From the NCBI GenBank assembly GCA_963921425.1, contig OY992837.1, forward strand, positions 21,468,630-21,532,629: a DNA stretch of 64,000 bases, read 5' to 3'. The position numbers were made by a program, and so were the translations under genes. Shown in pieces: positions 49,637-60,570 of this stretch. The first letter of the stretch is position 1, and each line of letters begins with the position of its first letter. Origin of the DNA: Dryas octopetala (Eukaryota; Streptophyta; Magnoliopsida; Rosales; Rosaceae). Below the pieces are notes generated by a model, which was not told the origin of the DNA, did no database searches, and saw only the letters and a list, made by a program, of their open reading frames with translations.

Positions 49637-49984
49637 TGTAAGACACCGTATTTTTCAAAATCTTATTTGGGATTTTATTTTGAGATTTTGAGAATTTATT
49701 TGAGAAATTAAAAAGTTTTGGGAAAATTTTTAATTTTTGTTTTAATTTAGGCTTGACCCAAAAGTTGACTTGTAAAGTTAGTGGGCTTTCATTTTTGACT
49801 TTGGGCCCGTTGGTTAGGTCCTGATTCCACGATTTCGTAGACATGAAGCACACGTAGATCAGAGTTACGGTTTGAGTTTTACGGACGTTCAAAGTGAGGA
49901 GCAATTTTGTCAAATTTCATTTAACGATTTTAAATACCCAAAATCATTTTATATTTCATTTTTTCCTCTCTCTCTTCCCAGTTC

Positions 49985-50000
49985 TCTCTCTCTCTCTCTT

Positions 50001-50038
<38 letters not shown>
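49985..50038 (+). repeat. CT microsatellite within the LTR
   Basis: CT dinucleotides with two short TTTCTTT interruptions. The inverted relative has the matching GA run at 55457-55510. Confidence 0.9.
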
Positions 50039-50040
<2 letters not shown>

Positions 50041-52017
50041 CATTTTCACTCTTTCACGCTGCACAGTGCAGCCGCCGCCATCACCGGCGCGTCCGGCGAC
50101 GGCTGCCGGAGGTCGAAGCCCAGACGAGCTCGCCTCCCTTTCCTCTTCCTCCCAGTGGCAGCATTTAACCCAGAAAATCCAGCGACGACGGAGAATCGAC
50201 GCGAGACAGAGAAGACTCTTTTGCCGGCAATCTGTGTTTTCCGACGGAGTTGTGACGCCGAACCTACTGGGTCCTCCTCCTCTCAGCACGGCAAGTTTGG
50301 CCATGGTTCTCTCTTGCTCTGACGACTTCTCTCGGTGACGGATCAATGATTTAAGGCTGCGGCTTCTTCGACTATTTTCTAGCTTTTCCGGCGACTTTTG
50401 GCTGTCGACCCAGGTTGACCACCGCGGACCACTGCGGGTCCCGACGCGTGTAGTCGTGCCGATGACTCCAATTGTTGGTTTTTAGCCTCTGGCCAGACAT
50501 CCGAAGCTTGTGGGTAAGTTTCTATGTGTTTTGTGTGCTGTTCTCAGTTGGGCAGCCACCACGCGAGCCGATTGTCGTCCGTTTTGGTCGTTCAATGGTC
50601 GTTTGTGTTTCCGATTGTATTTGATTTAGTGTTCTGGTTTTAACAGGTACACAGGCTCGAGAAATCTTATTCCCGATGTCGTCATGCTGCCAGATTCGAT
50701 ATTAGAGCAAAGGCGCCATGAATGGCATTTCAATCTTTTCACAAGTTGCACGGTGAGTGAAATTTATCTGGTTATATTGTAGAGTATAGTGGGCGAATTG
50801 TCTGTTTTATGTGATTTGTTTTTTTAGGTTAGAGGAGGCTAAGTGTAGGACTAGATCATGAGAATGGATTGATGATGATATTGAGGCTAAGGGATTAATT
50901 GGAAATTATAGAGATGCTCTGAGATTAATTGCTGATTTAGACGAGAAATGTCTATTGTCGAGGTTAATGATTTATTTAGTAGTCAATTATTCTGCTAGAA
51001 TGATCTAATTAATTTTTAAGGAAGTATCGGTATGATTTGAGGATTCTTATTTATATCTTTGGTATTATTATGGTTTATACTGATTATGGAGAGAAGGAGA
51101 AATGTAGGTTTGGTTGATTGGAAAAATTGAGATTTGTTATTCGAGGAAGATGTTGAGTCTTGATGTTGGTTTGAGTGGTGTTGACCGCATTTGAAATTTT
51201 ATGCAAAACAAAAATTTAGATCTCGTTCAATTAAGAGGGCATATAATCATTTATCTCCTTACTTGAAATTCGTATAATAAATTTCCTAAATTATGAAACT
51301 GGGCGTGTTTTTATACTAGGTCGAATGAGCTTCACCTCTCGGCTATTCTAGTGGCAAACAAGTAAAGGATCGTGAGTAGAAATCAATTCTGAAAAGGATT
51401 CGGCATAGCTCGATGTAAACCGTGAGTGGACATTGTTTTATAAATGTTTTATATAATTTATGATTATTTTTTTTAAAGAAAATTTTTTAATTATTGCATG
51501 CTAATTTAATTGAGGGTTTAAACAAGCTAGTGCATGCTTATTCATTTGAAAAAGAGAAAAATAATAATAATTTACTATTATTGTTTGGAAGCTTAAATTT
51601 ATGCTTAACTATCTTGATATTTTCGATTAATGATTTACGAAATGTTTTGGAAATCTGTTCAATTGCATAAGTTTGAAAATCTTTTGTTAAATAATTGTTT
51701 TGATATGAGTTAAGGAAGTGAGATTTTGAGATCATGGTTGCATTGCATGATTTTCATAAGGAAGGTTTATGAAAATGGTTTTTGGGTATTATTCTAAGTT
51801 GTTTATGATTAAAATTTCTATTTCTCTGAAAAAGATTTTGATTGAGCAGTTTTCACGATTTGAGAATGATTTTATTTAAGCGGATTTACTAAAAGAATTA
51901 TATTTTATCTGGATGAGTATTCCTAAGATATGGTTGATTGAGATATTCAAAAGCGGTTTCAAACCGCCATATAATTAGTACCCCCTCAACAGGTATAGAT
52001 TTACTCTACACCCACCT

Positions 52018-52220
52018 AAAGATGACTCGGCGGTGTATGATCAGCATTTGCTCTACAATTGCCTAGTCGGCGGTGTATGACCAGTATTATATATTGCTTT
52101 GCACCTGCCTAATCAGCGATGTATGACCAGCATTACATATTTGCTCTGCATTTGCCTAGAGATGACTCAGCAGTGTATGACCAGCATCATAGTCTCGACG
52201 TGCACGTATGACCAGTTTTT
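52018..52220 (+). repeat. LTR minisatellite with GTATGACCAG core
   Basis: About five imperfect units of ~45-50 bases share GCGGTGTATGACCAGCATT and TTGCTCTGCA.TTGCCTA. The inverted LTR at 13695-13915 carries the same array. Confidence 0.75.
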
Positions 52221-52800
52221 CCCCGGGTACTAGGGTGCGTGAGGTTTTAGTTTGTGAAATATTTTGAAAAATGATTTTACATCAATAAATATTTTAAATG
52301 ATAGTTTCAGTAAGACATTTCGTTTTATTTCAAACATTTTAATAGTTTTACAATTTGAAAGTATTATATGTTCTTCAGAGTTTGATTTACAGCTTTGAGG
52401 GAATTTAAAAATGGTTTTAAAACTGGAGAATCTTTAAAGAAATGAGTTCAAAGTAAACAAGCAGTTTTACAAATGATTTTCAAGGGTCGTGTTTTAAAGT
52501 TCATTTTTGTCCACTCACAGAGATTATTATCACGTTTTATATTTTTTTACGTTTTCCCCCACGTCGAGGTATGAGTTTTTCCTACTATTCGTCTGTCAAC
52601 ATTGTTGGCACAATATTTTTGTCTTATTTGTTTTTATGTATATTGATGTTGTAAAAATCCTACTTAGTTATGCTCTGTTTAAATTCAGATACAAATTTTG
52701 GATTACAGTGGAAATTTGCGGGCCTAACACCCAGTTAATGTTGGATTCAACAGGATCACTTCGGATTCCAGCGTGGAATTTGTGGACGATGCTGTCAACT

Positions 52801-52812
52801 TGGTATCAGAGC
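52801..52812 (+). promoter_or_regulatory. Primer-binding site (initiator Met-tRNA type)
   Basis: TGGTATCAGAGC directly after the LTR end, the standard plant gypsy primer site. Confidence 0.9.
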
Positions 52813-53740
52813 TAGACCCGTCCAGAAGTGTGTGGATTGCAAGACCCAAGTTCCAAAACCCTGAGTAGGCGGCTACGCGAGACACTGGCGAGCTACCAGA
52901 TGAGGAGAAGTGAGTGATCTCACACTGCCTGGGTGAGGAATGATGATGTTACGGAAGGTTTGAGAAACCAGTTTGAGAAAATTAGTTGAGAAAAATGTTT
53001 GACAAAGCCAGTTTGAGAAAGAAAATGATTTTCAAGTGATTTTAGAAAAATATTTTATTTGAGCCATGAAAATGTTTGAGAAAGTTTTGAGAAATGTCCC
53101 CTGCACTGCCATCGCCTCTCTGCTCCTCAGAAAGTTCAGGAAAGTTGAAGTTTCAGACTTAGTATGAGATTTGAATTTAGAAAAGTTTGAAGGTTTGAGT
53201 AAGTTTATTAGTTAGAGAACAAAGGTTCAAGGGAAATAGTAAAGTAGGGTTTTTAGTTGGTTGAAGAGTTAGTTCACCGAGTAAGTAGGGTTATCGATGT
53301 AGTAGCTACGTAGGACCTAGGTTGTTGTTTGTTTGCCAGAACTCAGCGGTTACAGTTTTGCAACCTCACATAGAAATGCTTCAGAAGTGGTTGAGCTACT
53401 CGCACATGGAGATGGAAGTTCTCAAGAAGGAGAATCCAAAATTATCGAGAACCGCGACAAGCTACTCTAAGGATATGAAGATCAAGCTGGATGCACTCGA
53501 AAGATCTTGGAAAATAGATGCGGATGGAACACAACAAGCTCGTTACCTGCAGTTCTCAAGTGAAGGATTCGATCTGCATCGTATTTTTATTATCTTTCTT
53601 GCTTGTATTATTCCCTGTTTTCTTTTAACTGAAAGAATTTTTCTGAAGTATGTTTTGTTGTTGCTTGTGCTTGGTTAAGATTGTGTGAAGTTGTTATGCT
53701 TTTACTTTCCCTTAGGAATTTCGAGGACGAAATTTTTTTT

Positions 53741-53753
53741 AAGGGGGGTAGAT
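53741..53753 (+). promoter_or_regulatory. Polypurine tract before 3' LTR
   Basis: AAGGGGGGTAGAT stands just before TGTGAG, after the conserved pol-3' sequence. Confidence 0.8.
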
Positions 53754-53759
53754 TGTGAG

Positions 53760-54159
53760 GCAATACGGGGCGGGTTTGCCAATACCATACCCGCCCCGCC
53801 GGGTAATCGGGTCCCCATCGGGGGTATTCGGGGCCCCTATTATTTTCAAAAAAATAATTTTTTTATTAATAACATATCAAATTAATATAAATATATAATA
53901 TAATAGATGAAATACACTAAAATTCATCATATTATATTACAATAACACTAAATCATAAAGAGAACACTATTAAATTTTAAAGATATGCAACAAAAATTAA
54001 GAAAATAAATTAAAATATAATTATGTAATATAATATTTTTATTAAACAGGTATACGGGGCGGGGCGGGGATGGGGATGGTATTACCATACCCGCTTAATC
54101 GGGGCGGGTCCCCACGGGGATTTTCGGGGGCGGGGAATTTTGCCATCCCTACCCGTATT
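53760..54159. mobile_element. GGGGCGGG-rich hAT-like non-autonomous element (fragment)
   Basis: GC-rich ends flank an AT-rich core. Left has AATACGGGGCGGGTTTGCC; right, on the minus strand, reads AATACGGGTAGGGATGGCAA. TAGGGATGGCAA is a terminus I associate with plant hAT derivatives. Exact ends are ambiguous: no clean 8-bp TSD, though TGTGAGGC and TGTGAGCC border the wider segment. It breaks the 3' LTR right after its first bases. Confidence 0.5.
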
Positions 54160-54173
54160 AATCAAAATTAGAG

Positions 54174-55451
54174 TGTGAGCCCCAAAAACATTTATGTAAA
54201 ATCACTGTATAAAATAGTTTAAATCAAATTAAAATGGGTTCCATTGCCTCGTCTTTTCCCCACTACCTCCTCAGCATGCTTAACCTGCAAAACACAAACC
54301 CTACACCACATCCATGGTGTACCGGGTTATACAAAAAACCCGGTAAGCTCGAAAGCTCGTATGAGTGAAATAACTTAAACAATTATCCTCAATAATATTC
54401 ATAATTACTCAATAACATAATATTTCATTCACCGATAATTCAAGCATCAAAATAAATCAAATTCCTCAATTTCACATAAAAATCCCACCAATAAAAATGT
54501 AATAGTCATTCCAACAATTCAAGCTTAATCATCCACCATTAACCTCAAACATAATTTATATGCCTATACCGTATCTCCAACTCATTCACGATAATACAAA
54601 CCACACATCATATTCCATAATCTCATGACAAATCATCAACATTCTCATCTTCAAGATTCAAGCTTAGACTTTATCAAGTCCTAGCCAAACCAAATCCTAG
54701 CAAACAAATGCATACATGCAAGCAAAGTAACAAATCAAACTATCCAATTTCACTCACTGTACAACCACATGAAAAGACCGAAATGTCCTTCATAGCGCCT
54801 TTGCTAGGATATCAAATCCAGCAGCATGACGGCATCGAGAATATGATTTCCCGAGCTCATGTACCTGTTAAGACCAGACAACCAAATCAAATACAATCAG
54901 AAACACAAACAACCGAAACGGACGGCAATCGCACCGCGTGGTGGCTGCCCAACTTAGAACAGTACACAAAACACACAAAAACTCACCCACAAGCTTCGGG
55001 TGTCTGGCCAGAGGCCAAAAACCAACAATTGGAGTCATCGGCACGACCACATACGGCGAGACCCGCAGTGGTTCGCGGTGGTCAACCTAGGTCAATGGCC
55101 AAAAGTCGCTGGAAAAGCCAAAAAATCGTCGGAGAAGCAGCGGCCTAAAATCATCGATCTGTCGCTGAGAGAAGTCTTTAGAGCAAGGGAGAACCATGGC
55201 TGAACTCGCCGTGCTGAGAGGAGAAGGACCCAGTAGCTTCGACGTCACAACTCCGTCGAAAAATGCAGATCGCCGACGAGAGAGTCTTCTCTATCTCGCG
55301 TCAATTCTCCGTCGTCGCTGGGTTTTCTGGGTCAGATGCTGCCACTGGGAGGAAGAGGAGAGGGAGACGAGCTCGTCTGGGCTTCGACCTCCGGTAGTCG
55401 TCGCTGGACACTCCCTCACGCGACGGTGATGGCGGCGGCTGCACTGTGCAG

Positions 55452-55511
<60 letters not shown>

Positions 55512-55854
55512 GGGAAGAGAGAGAGGAAAAAATGAAATATAAAACTAATTTTGGGTATTTAAAATCGTTAAATAAAATTTTACAAAATTGCCCATCACTT
55601 TGAACGTCCGTAAAACTCAAACTGTAACTCCGATTTACGCGTGCTTCATGTCTACGAACTCGTGAAGTCGGGACCTAACCAACGTGCCCAAAATAAAAAA
55701 CGAAAGCCCACTAACTTTAAAAGTCAACTTTCGGGTCAAGCCCAAATTAAAACAAAAATTAAAAATTTGCCCAAAACTTTTTTATTTCTCAAATAAATTC
55801 CCAAATCTCAAAATAAAATTCCAAATAAGATTTTGAAAAATACGGGTTCTCACA
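54174..55854 (-). repeat. Gypsy-type LTR in opposite orientation
   Basis: Minus strand TGTGAGAACCCGTATTTTTC ... TTTTGGGGCTCACA, with inverted tips TGTGAG/CTCACA. The first ~1.1 kb matches the start of the plus-strand LTR at 49637, including the CT/GA run and the GCACAGTGCAGCCGCCGCC box. The rest differs. No primer site or polypurine tract next to it and no matching 5-bp TSD, so it may be a solo LTR or part of a rearranged copy. Confidence 0.65.
55457..55510 (+). repeat. GA microsatellite within the inverted LTR
   Basis: Uninterrupted GA dinucleotides, counterpart of 49985-50038. Confidence 0.9.
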
Positions 55855-57018
55855 TATTTATTATATATATTTATTTTGTTAAATGCATAGCTCATCATTG
55901 AAAGAGAAAGGAGTTTAAACGTTTGATGTTCATGATTTTTATGAGCCCGAGATTCGGGGCGTTACACATTTCCCCTCCACGTGCACTGTTCATTATTGCC
56001 TACACACACTCACGTGCACTGTGTATTCTCTCTCTCAGATCATCCTTACACATAATTGGATATTTCTTAACTAAGAATATTCCCTTCCTCTCTTATCTGA
56101 ATCCACATCATCATTCTCATCATCAAACCAGCTTTGGATTCTTTTCTTGGACATTCTTTTTCTAGCTGTCATTTGTTCTTTAGCTCAAAACAAGTCAGAA
56201 TCCTCCATGTGTCCCAATCAGGTGACAATTTGTTTTGGACAAAATAGAGTGTGCCATCTAGCTCTCATTCCTCAACTCTTTCATTTTGGACTTTTCACGT
56301 TTTGGATTGAGAGAGAGAGTTCAAGTTTCTTCCTGTGAGAAAAATATTTTTTCTGATGAAAAATGTTTTCAAAATCTGGGTTTATGTTTTCTAAAATCTG
56401 AGTTGGTTTTGATCTTTTATTTTCATTATCAAACACTCATATAGATTTTAGGTTTGGATTCTCCATCAACTTCTTCAAGTTTTGTAACTTGAAGGAGCTG
56501 ATTTTTATAGAATCTAAAATTGCATTTCATAGCATTTACTTTGGTTCCACTGTGCTTGTGTTGCTGATTGGTGCCATGCATTGAAGAGCTCAAGGAGTGA
56601 GCTGTTAATTGCATGATGAACTAATTACTTGGCTCAAGGAGTTTGCACAAACTGTGTCCCCTTTGAACCCTAGCCCTAAACAAAGGGGGATTAGGGTTCA
56701 AAGGGGACACAGTACGAACAAATGAGTACTTGGTATTCCAAATCACACTGTATTTCAGGATTGCAGGTCCAACTAAACAACTTAATAACTGCACACGTGC
56801 TTCATGAATTGAGCACTTTGCTTTTAGTAACCGCAAAAGTGCTTTCAGAGAAAGAGAGAGAGAGAGATTATACCTTTAAACCAACAACGACTGGCCTGAT
56901 GGTCGATTTCTTTCTATTGCTTGAGTTTCTAAGAAAAAAGTGAGTGACAAACTGGATTGGAGGCGTCCAATTCTAAGTATAGAAAAAAAAAATGAAAAGA
57001 AAATAGTTAAGAAAAGAG
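55855..57018. other. Spacer with an LTR-start-like motif and a hairpin
   Basis: On the minus strand TGTAACGCCCCGAATCTCGG begins near 55968, wording typical of a gypsy LTR start, perhaps an older LTR interrupted by 54174-55854. The remainder holds a perfect 22-bp inverted repeat (56651-56713) and a short GA run (~56855). No gene seen. Confidence 0.4.
56651..56713. repeat. Perfect 22-bp inverted repeat with 19-base loop
   Basis: ACTGTGTCCCCTTTGAACCC continuing to TA at 56651-56672 is exactly inverted at 56692-56713. Strong stem-loop in DNA or RNA. Confidence 0.85.
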
Positions 57019-57780
57019 CAGTGACGGATCTAGGAATTTGATTCCGGGAGGTCATAGTGTACACTATACCATAAATTTTTTTTTACGAAAATAACACTAA
57101 AAAATTAAATGATAGTAGTTTCATTTATAATTCATGATAAAAACATACAAGCTACAATTGTCCACGACGAGTTTTCATTTTCTGAAAACACGTCATTATA
57201 GCTTCATTATCAATACAATCAAAAACATATTTCTCAATGTAAACAATCAAGCTATCGATCAACCATTGATCTCCCATTTTGTTGCGGAGTGGACCCTTAA
57301 TAATATTCATGGCGGAAAATGCCACCTCCAATGAAGCAGTTGCAACCGGTAAAACCAAAGCCAATGTAATAAGCAAATACACATAAGTATATGTCCGATC
57401 AGTGACAGATCCAGGAATTTGATTCTGGGGGGTCATAGTGTAACCTATACCATAAATTTTTTTTTTACGAAAATAACACTAAAAAATTATATGATAGTAG
57501 TTTCATTTATAATTCATGATAAAAACATACAAGCTACAATTATCCACGACGAGTTTTCATATTCTGAAAACGCGTCATTATAGCTTCATTATCAATACAA
57601 TAAAAAACATCTTTCTCAATGTAAACAATCAAGCTATTGCTCAACCATTGATATTCCATTTTGTTGCGGAGTGGACCCTTAATAATATTCATGGCGGAAA
57701 ATGTTCTCTCCACTGAAGCAGTTGCAACCGGTAAAACCAAAGCCAATGTAATAAGCAAATACACATAAGTATATGTCTGA
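57019..57780. repeat. Tandem duplication of the left hAT end (2 x ~381 bp)
   Basis: Unit 1 is 57019-57399; unit 2 starts CAGTGACAGATCC at 57400 and runs to ~57780. Each holds the terminal repeat plus the last ~85 codons of the transposase (SAMNIIKGPLRNKM). They differ at a modest number of sites. Confidence 0.9.
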
Positions 57781-59828
57781 TTCAACCCTTTCTCCACCAA
57801 TTTTTTCGCAAGATCACCAATCCATTTCAATTCTGAAAAATCACTACTTGAACGCATATGATGAATATAAATTCTAAGTTGATCTTCAAGTGCCAATAGA
57901 TCTCGATCTGAAAAATCTTGAGGATAAAATTGAGCAAGGCAAAGTAACTTTTGTATGTCAAAAGCTACGAAAGAATTATCCGGACTCAAACATGCCAAAC
58001 AAATAAGTAACTCACTATTTACCTCATTGAAGCGATCCTCCAATTCCACAAGTTGTTCATCAATGACATAAATAAAGAGCTCCCTCGAGCTCAATATGTC
58101 TCATCCATGTTAGGAACTTCAATATGATTTTTAGCATAAAAAGATGCTACTTGATCAACCAAAAGATCAAACTCATTATTTCTCATATGGTGTAGTATTT
58201 CCTCACATGCTTTGACTAAAGTCATTGCACTCACAATCTCTTGATCTTTCTTTTGTAATGCTTTTGACAAAGCATTTGTGATTCCCAATATAGATCTCAT
58301 CAAAAATAGGTGAAACACAAACTGAAAAGATAGTATTTCTCCCAATAATCTATTTGCTTCACCTACCCTATCAATGTAGCGATCATCAACAATCAATTCA
58401 AGCACTTTCACAACCGATGCAAACATATAAATCAAACTAATCAACGTACCATAATGAGAGTTCCAACGTGTATCACCGGCACGTTTGAGACTAGATTCTT
58501 GATTTAAGCCTCAACCCGTTTGAAGACAATCATTTTCAAAGGCTTCCATAAGCTCTTTTTAGAGTTGCTCTCTCAATGCATCACGACGCTTACAAGATGC
58601 TCCAACAATATTAACCACACTATTACAAAATGTGAAAAAAATGGCAATGTCGGCATTTTTCTTTGCAACGGCAACAAGAACTAGTTGAAGTTGATGAGCA
58701 AAGCAATGAACATAAAATGCACAAGGTTGTTTTCTCAAAATCTTTGTTTTAAGGCTATTGAACTCACCTCTCATATTACTAGCTCCATCATAACCTTACC
58801 CTCGTATCTTGGAAAAACTCAATTTGTTGAAAGAAAAGAATGCATCAATGGCATCCGTGCACTAGAAGTGGTTTTGACAACATGTTGAACCCCCACAAAC
58901 CTTTCAATTACTTGCCCTTTGTCGTCCATATAATGCAACACCATAGCCATTTGCTCCTTTATTAAAATATCACGTGAATCATCCACCAATATAGAAAAGA
59001 GTCGATCTTTTATATCATTCATGATAACCCCAATGGTTTCCATGACACATGCATTAACAAGATCTTTTTGAATTGAAGGAGCTACTAACTTGAGATTCCT
59101 CGGGGCATTTTCCAACACAACGGCCTTAACTTTCTCATCATGATCTGCAAGAAATTGCAAAAGCTTCAAATAATTCACCCTATTGCTTGAAGTGGCACTT
59201 TCATCATTGCCACGAAAAGAAAGTCCTTGTCGCAACAAAAACTTTGTGCAATCAATTGATGCATTCAAGCAAGTCCGATAAGCAATACGAGCTTTGTTTG
59301 ACTGTTTTTGCACAACTGTTTCAATATGTAAATTTTGGTTCATTAAATTCATAGCAGCTTCTCTAGATCGATTGTGAACACTGTCAACTGGCCCAATATG
59401 CGTGCTGAACTTTTATCTCCCTTTCTTCCAATTCCTGAAGCCTACCCCAGCAAAGACATCACTACCCACTTGTTCAAAATTGGATTTAAATAGATAGCAA
59501 TAAAGGCAAGATGCGGCATCCTTAGATTGACTATATTCCAACCAATCAAACTCATCAAACCATTGGGTAATGAAGCGTCGATCAATTCCCGATTGATTAG
59601 TTTGTGGGAATATATTACCTCTAGGTTGACAAGGTCCCTTTGTAGATATGCTCTTCGGATCTCATCTCGAATATTAGGGCTATAATCCGCCATTTGAGTT
59701 CTTAGTCCAGGGTCTGCTTAAAGACTAGCCAAAATATCATCTAACCCACTTAAAGTCGAACCAAAACTTGAATTAGCCGAATTATTTGAACTACCTGTTG
59801 GACATTTTCTCTTAAAATATCGTTCCAT
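57540..59828 (-). pseudogene. hAT transposase with DUF4371 and C-terminal dimerisation, broken
   Basis: Start MERYFKRKC at 59828 (minus). The sequence keeps MADYSPNIRDEIRRAYLQ, the DUF4371 stretch (GLSFRGNDESATSSN, NYLKLLQFLADHDEKV), the QLQLVLVAVAKK region and the C-terminal ALVLPVATASVERTFSAMN. A stop lies in the first 45 residues (before ADPGL), and frame changes occur near 59440, 58800, 58550 and 58445. Later frames 58444-58091 and 58094-57540 are open. Not functional as read. Confidence 0.88.
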
Positions 59829-59839
59829 AATTCTACACA

Positions 59840-60060
59840 TGTAAACCAATTTCCAATAATCAATTAAAGTCCAATAATCAATTTATCAAATTTATCAAAG
59901 TAGTAACAATAATCAACCAAAATCCAATAATCAACTTCATATAATAAAAACCCATAATCAATTAATCAAATTATCAAAGTAATAACAATAATCAACAACA
60001 ATCCAATAATCATATTAATACAATAAAAACCCATAATCAATTAATCAACCAATAATTAAA
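59840..60060. repeat. Subterminal CAATAATCA repeats in the hAT element
   Basis: CAATAATCA and the related CCATAATCAATTAATCAA recur about ten times ahead of the transposase start, in the same orientation. A likely transposase-binding or promoter region by analogy. Confidence 0.6.
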
Positions 60061-60410
60061 TCAACATCAAGAAACCACTAATTAGTCTAATTTCATCACA
60101 ATAATCTTATCAATTAATTAAAAAAAATATCATATATTATAACTTTAAGGTGAATTGAGAATTGGGAATTAGGGTTTGAAACTTCGAACTTACTTGAAAA
60201 AATAAAATTCAAAGTTCACATTTGAGTTTGAGGGGCACTAGGCAGCAGTCAACAGGGGCGACGGCTGGCTGGCTGGGCCTTAGTGGGTTGGGCTGTTCGG
60301 CTCTGTGCCTCTGTGTGTAAGTTTGGCTATTTGGGAAAATGAATGAAGAATGACTAATGAGTGAGGAAGAGGAGCCACAAACACGGGTCACTGGGTCAGC
60401 AGCAAGAGTC

Positions 60411-60480
60411 TTTTTTTATTTTTTAAGTTCCTAGCTCAAAACGACGTCGTTTTGAGTAGGAACTTAAAAAATAAAAAATA
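60411..60480. repeat. 70-bp near-perfect palindrome centred on ACGACGTCGT
   Basis: Arms 60411-60445 and 60446-60480 are inverse copies apart from one extra G and one or two end mismatches, with no loop. The core CTCAAAACGACGTCGTTTTG is a perfect palindrome and AAGTTCCTA / TAGGAACTT continue it. Confidence 0.85.
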
Positions 60481-60570
60481 AACAACCCAACTAGTCAACT
60501 ACCCAAGTGAATCAGTGATCAGCCCGCAGCCCAGCCCACTGAGCACTTTCATCAAACACCTGGAGGGCTA

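Larger units (their letters stand above)
49637..52797 (+). repeat. Long 5' LTR (3.16 kb) of a gypsy-type element
   Basis: Starts TGTAAGACACCG and ends GATGCTGTCA, three bases before the primer-binding site. It contains a CT microsatellite (49985-50038), a GC-rich stretch with CACAGTGCAGCCGCCGCC, and a GTATGACCAG minisatellite (52018-52220). The second two-thirds are matched, inverted, by 13069-15190; the first ~1.1 kb is matched, inverted, by 54720-55854. Open frames over the CT-rich part are low-complexity and not genes. Confidence 0.8.
49637..53759 (+). mobile_element. Non-autonomous gypsy-type retrotransposon with long LTR and tiny interior
   Basis: Order: 5' LTR (49637-52797), primer site TGGTATCAGAGC (52801-52812), ~930 bp of interior, polypurine tract (~53741-53748), first bases of the 3' LTR (TGTGAG, 53754). 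No gag, protease or pol domain was recognised in the interior; the longest open frame (53322-53678) has no known motif. TTTCGAGGACGAAATTTTTT just before the polypurine tract is the usual pol-3' end of gypsy elements. The 3' LTR is lost after a few bases. Resembles LARD-type derivatives. Confidence 0.75.

Noticed and set aside
49872..50346. Several overlapping open frames on both strands over the CT-rich part of the gypsy LTR (and 55196-55620 in its inverted relative)
   Set aside because: Low-complexity Ser-Leu, Arg-Glu or Pro-rich translations caused by the CT/GA runs; they lie inside LTRs and have no conserved domain.
52018..52220. CRISPR-like spaced repeats (GTATGACCAG every ~45-50 bases)
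   Set aside because: Eukaryotic LTR minisatellite with related, not unique, spacers; present in a second LTR copy.
52801..52812. tRNA-like sequences (TGGTATCAGAGC; TGGCGCCATTGCC; TGGTATCAGTGC)
   Set aside because: They are primer-binding sites complementary to tRNA 3' ends, not tRNA genes; no cloverleaf seen around them.
53754..54181. TGTGAGGC / TGTGAGCC as an 8-bp hAT target duplication
   Set aside because: One mismatch, and both are LTR tips of the same family, so the match has another explanation; the enclosed sequence also lacks matching TIRs at those limits.
54169..55860. Solo-LTR target duplication around 54174-55854
   Set aside because: TAGAG and TATTT do not match, so solo-LTR status stays unproven.
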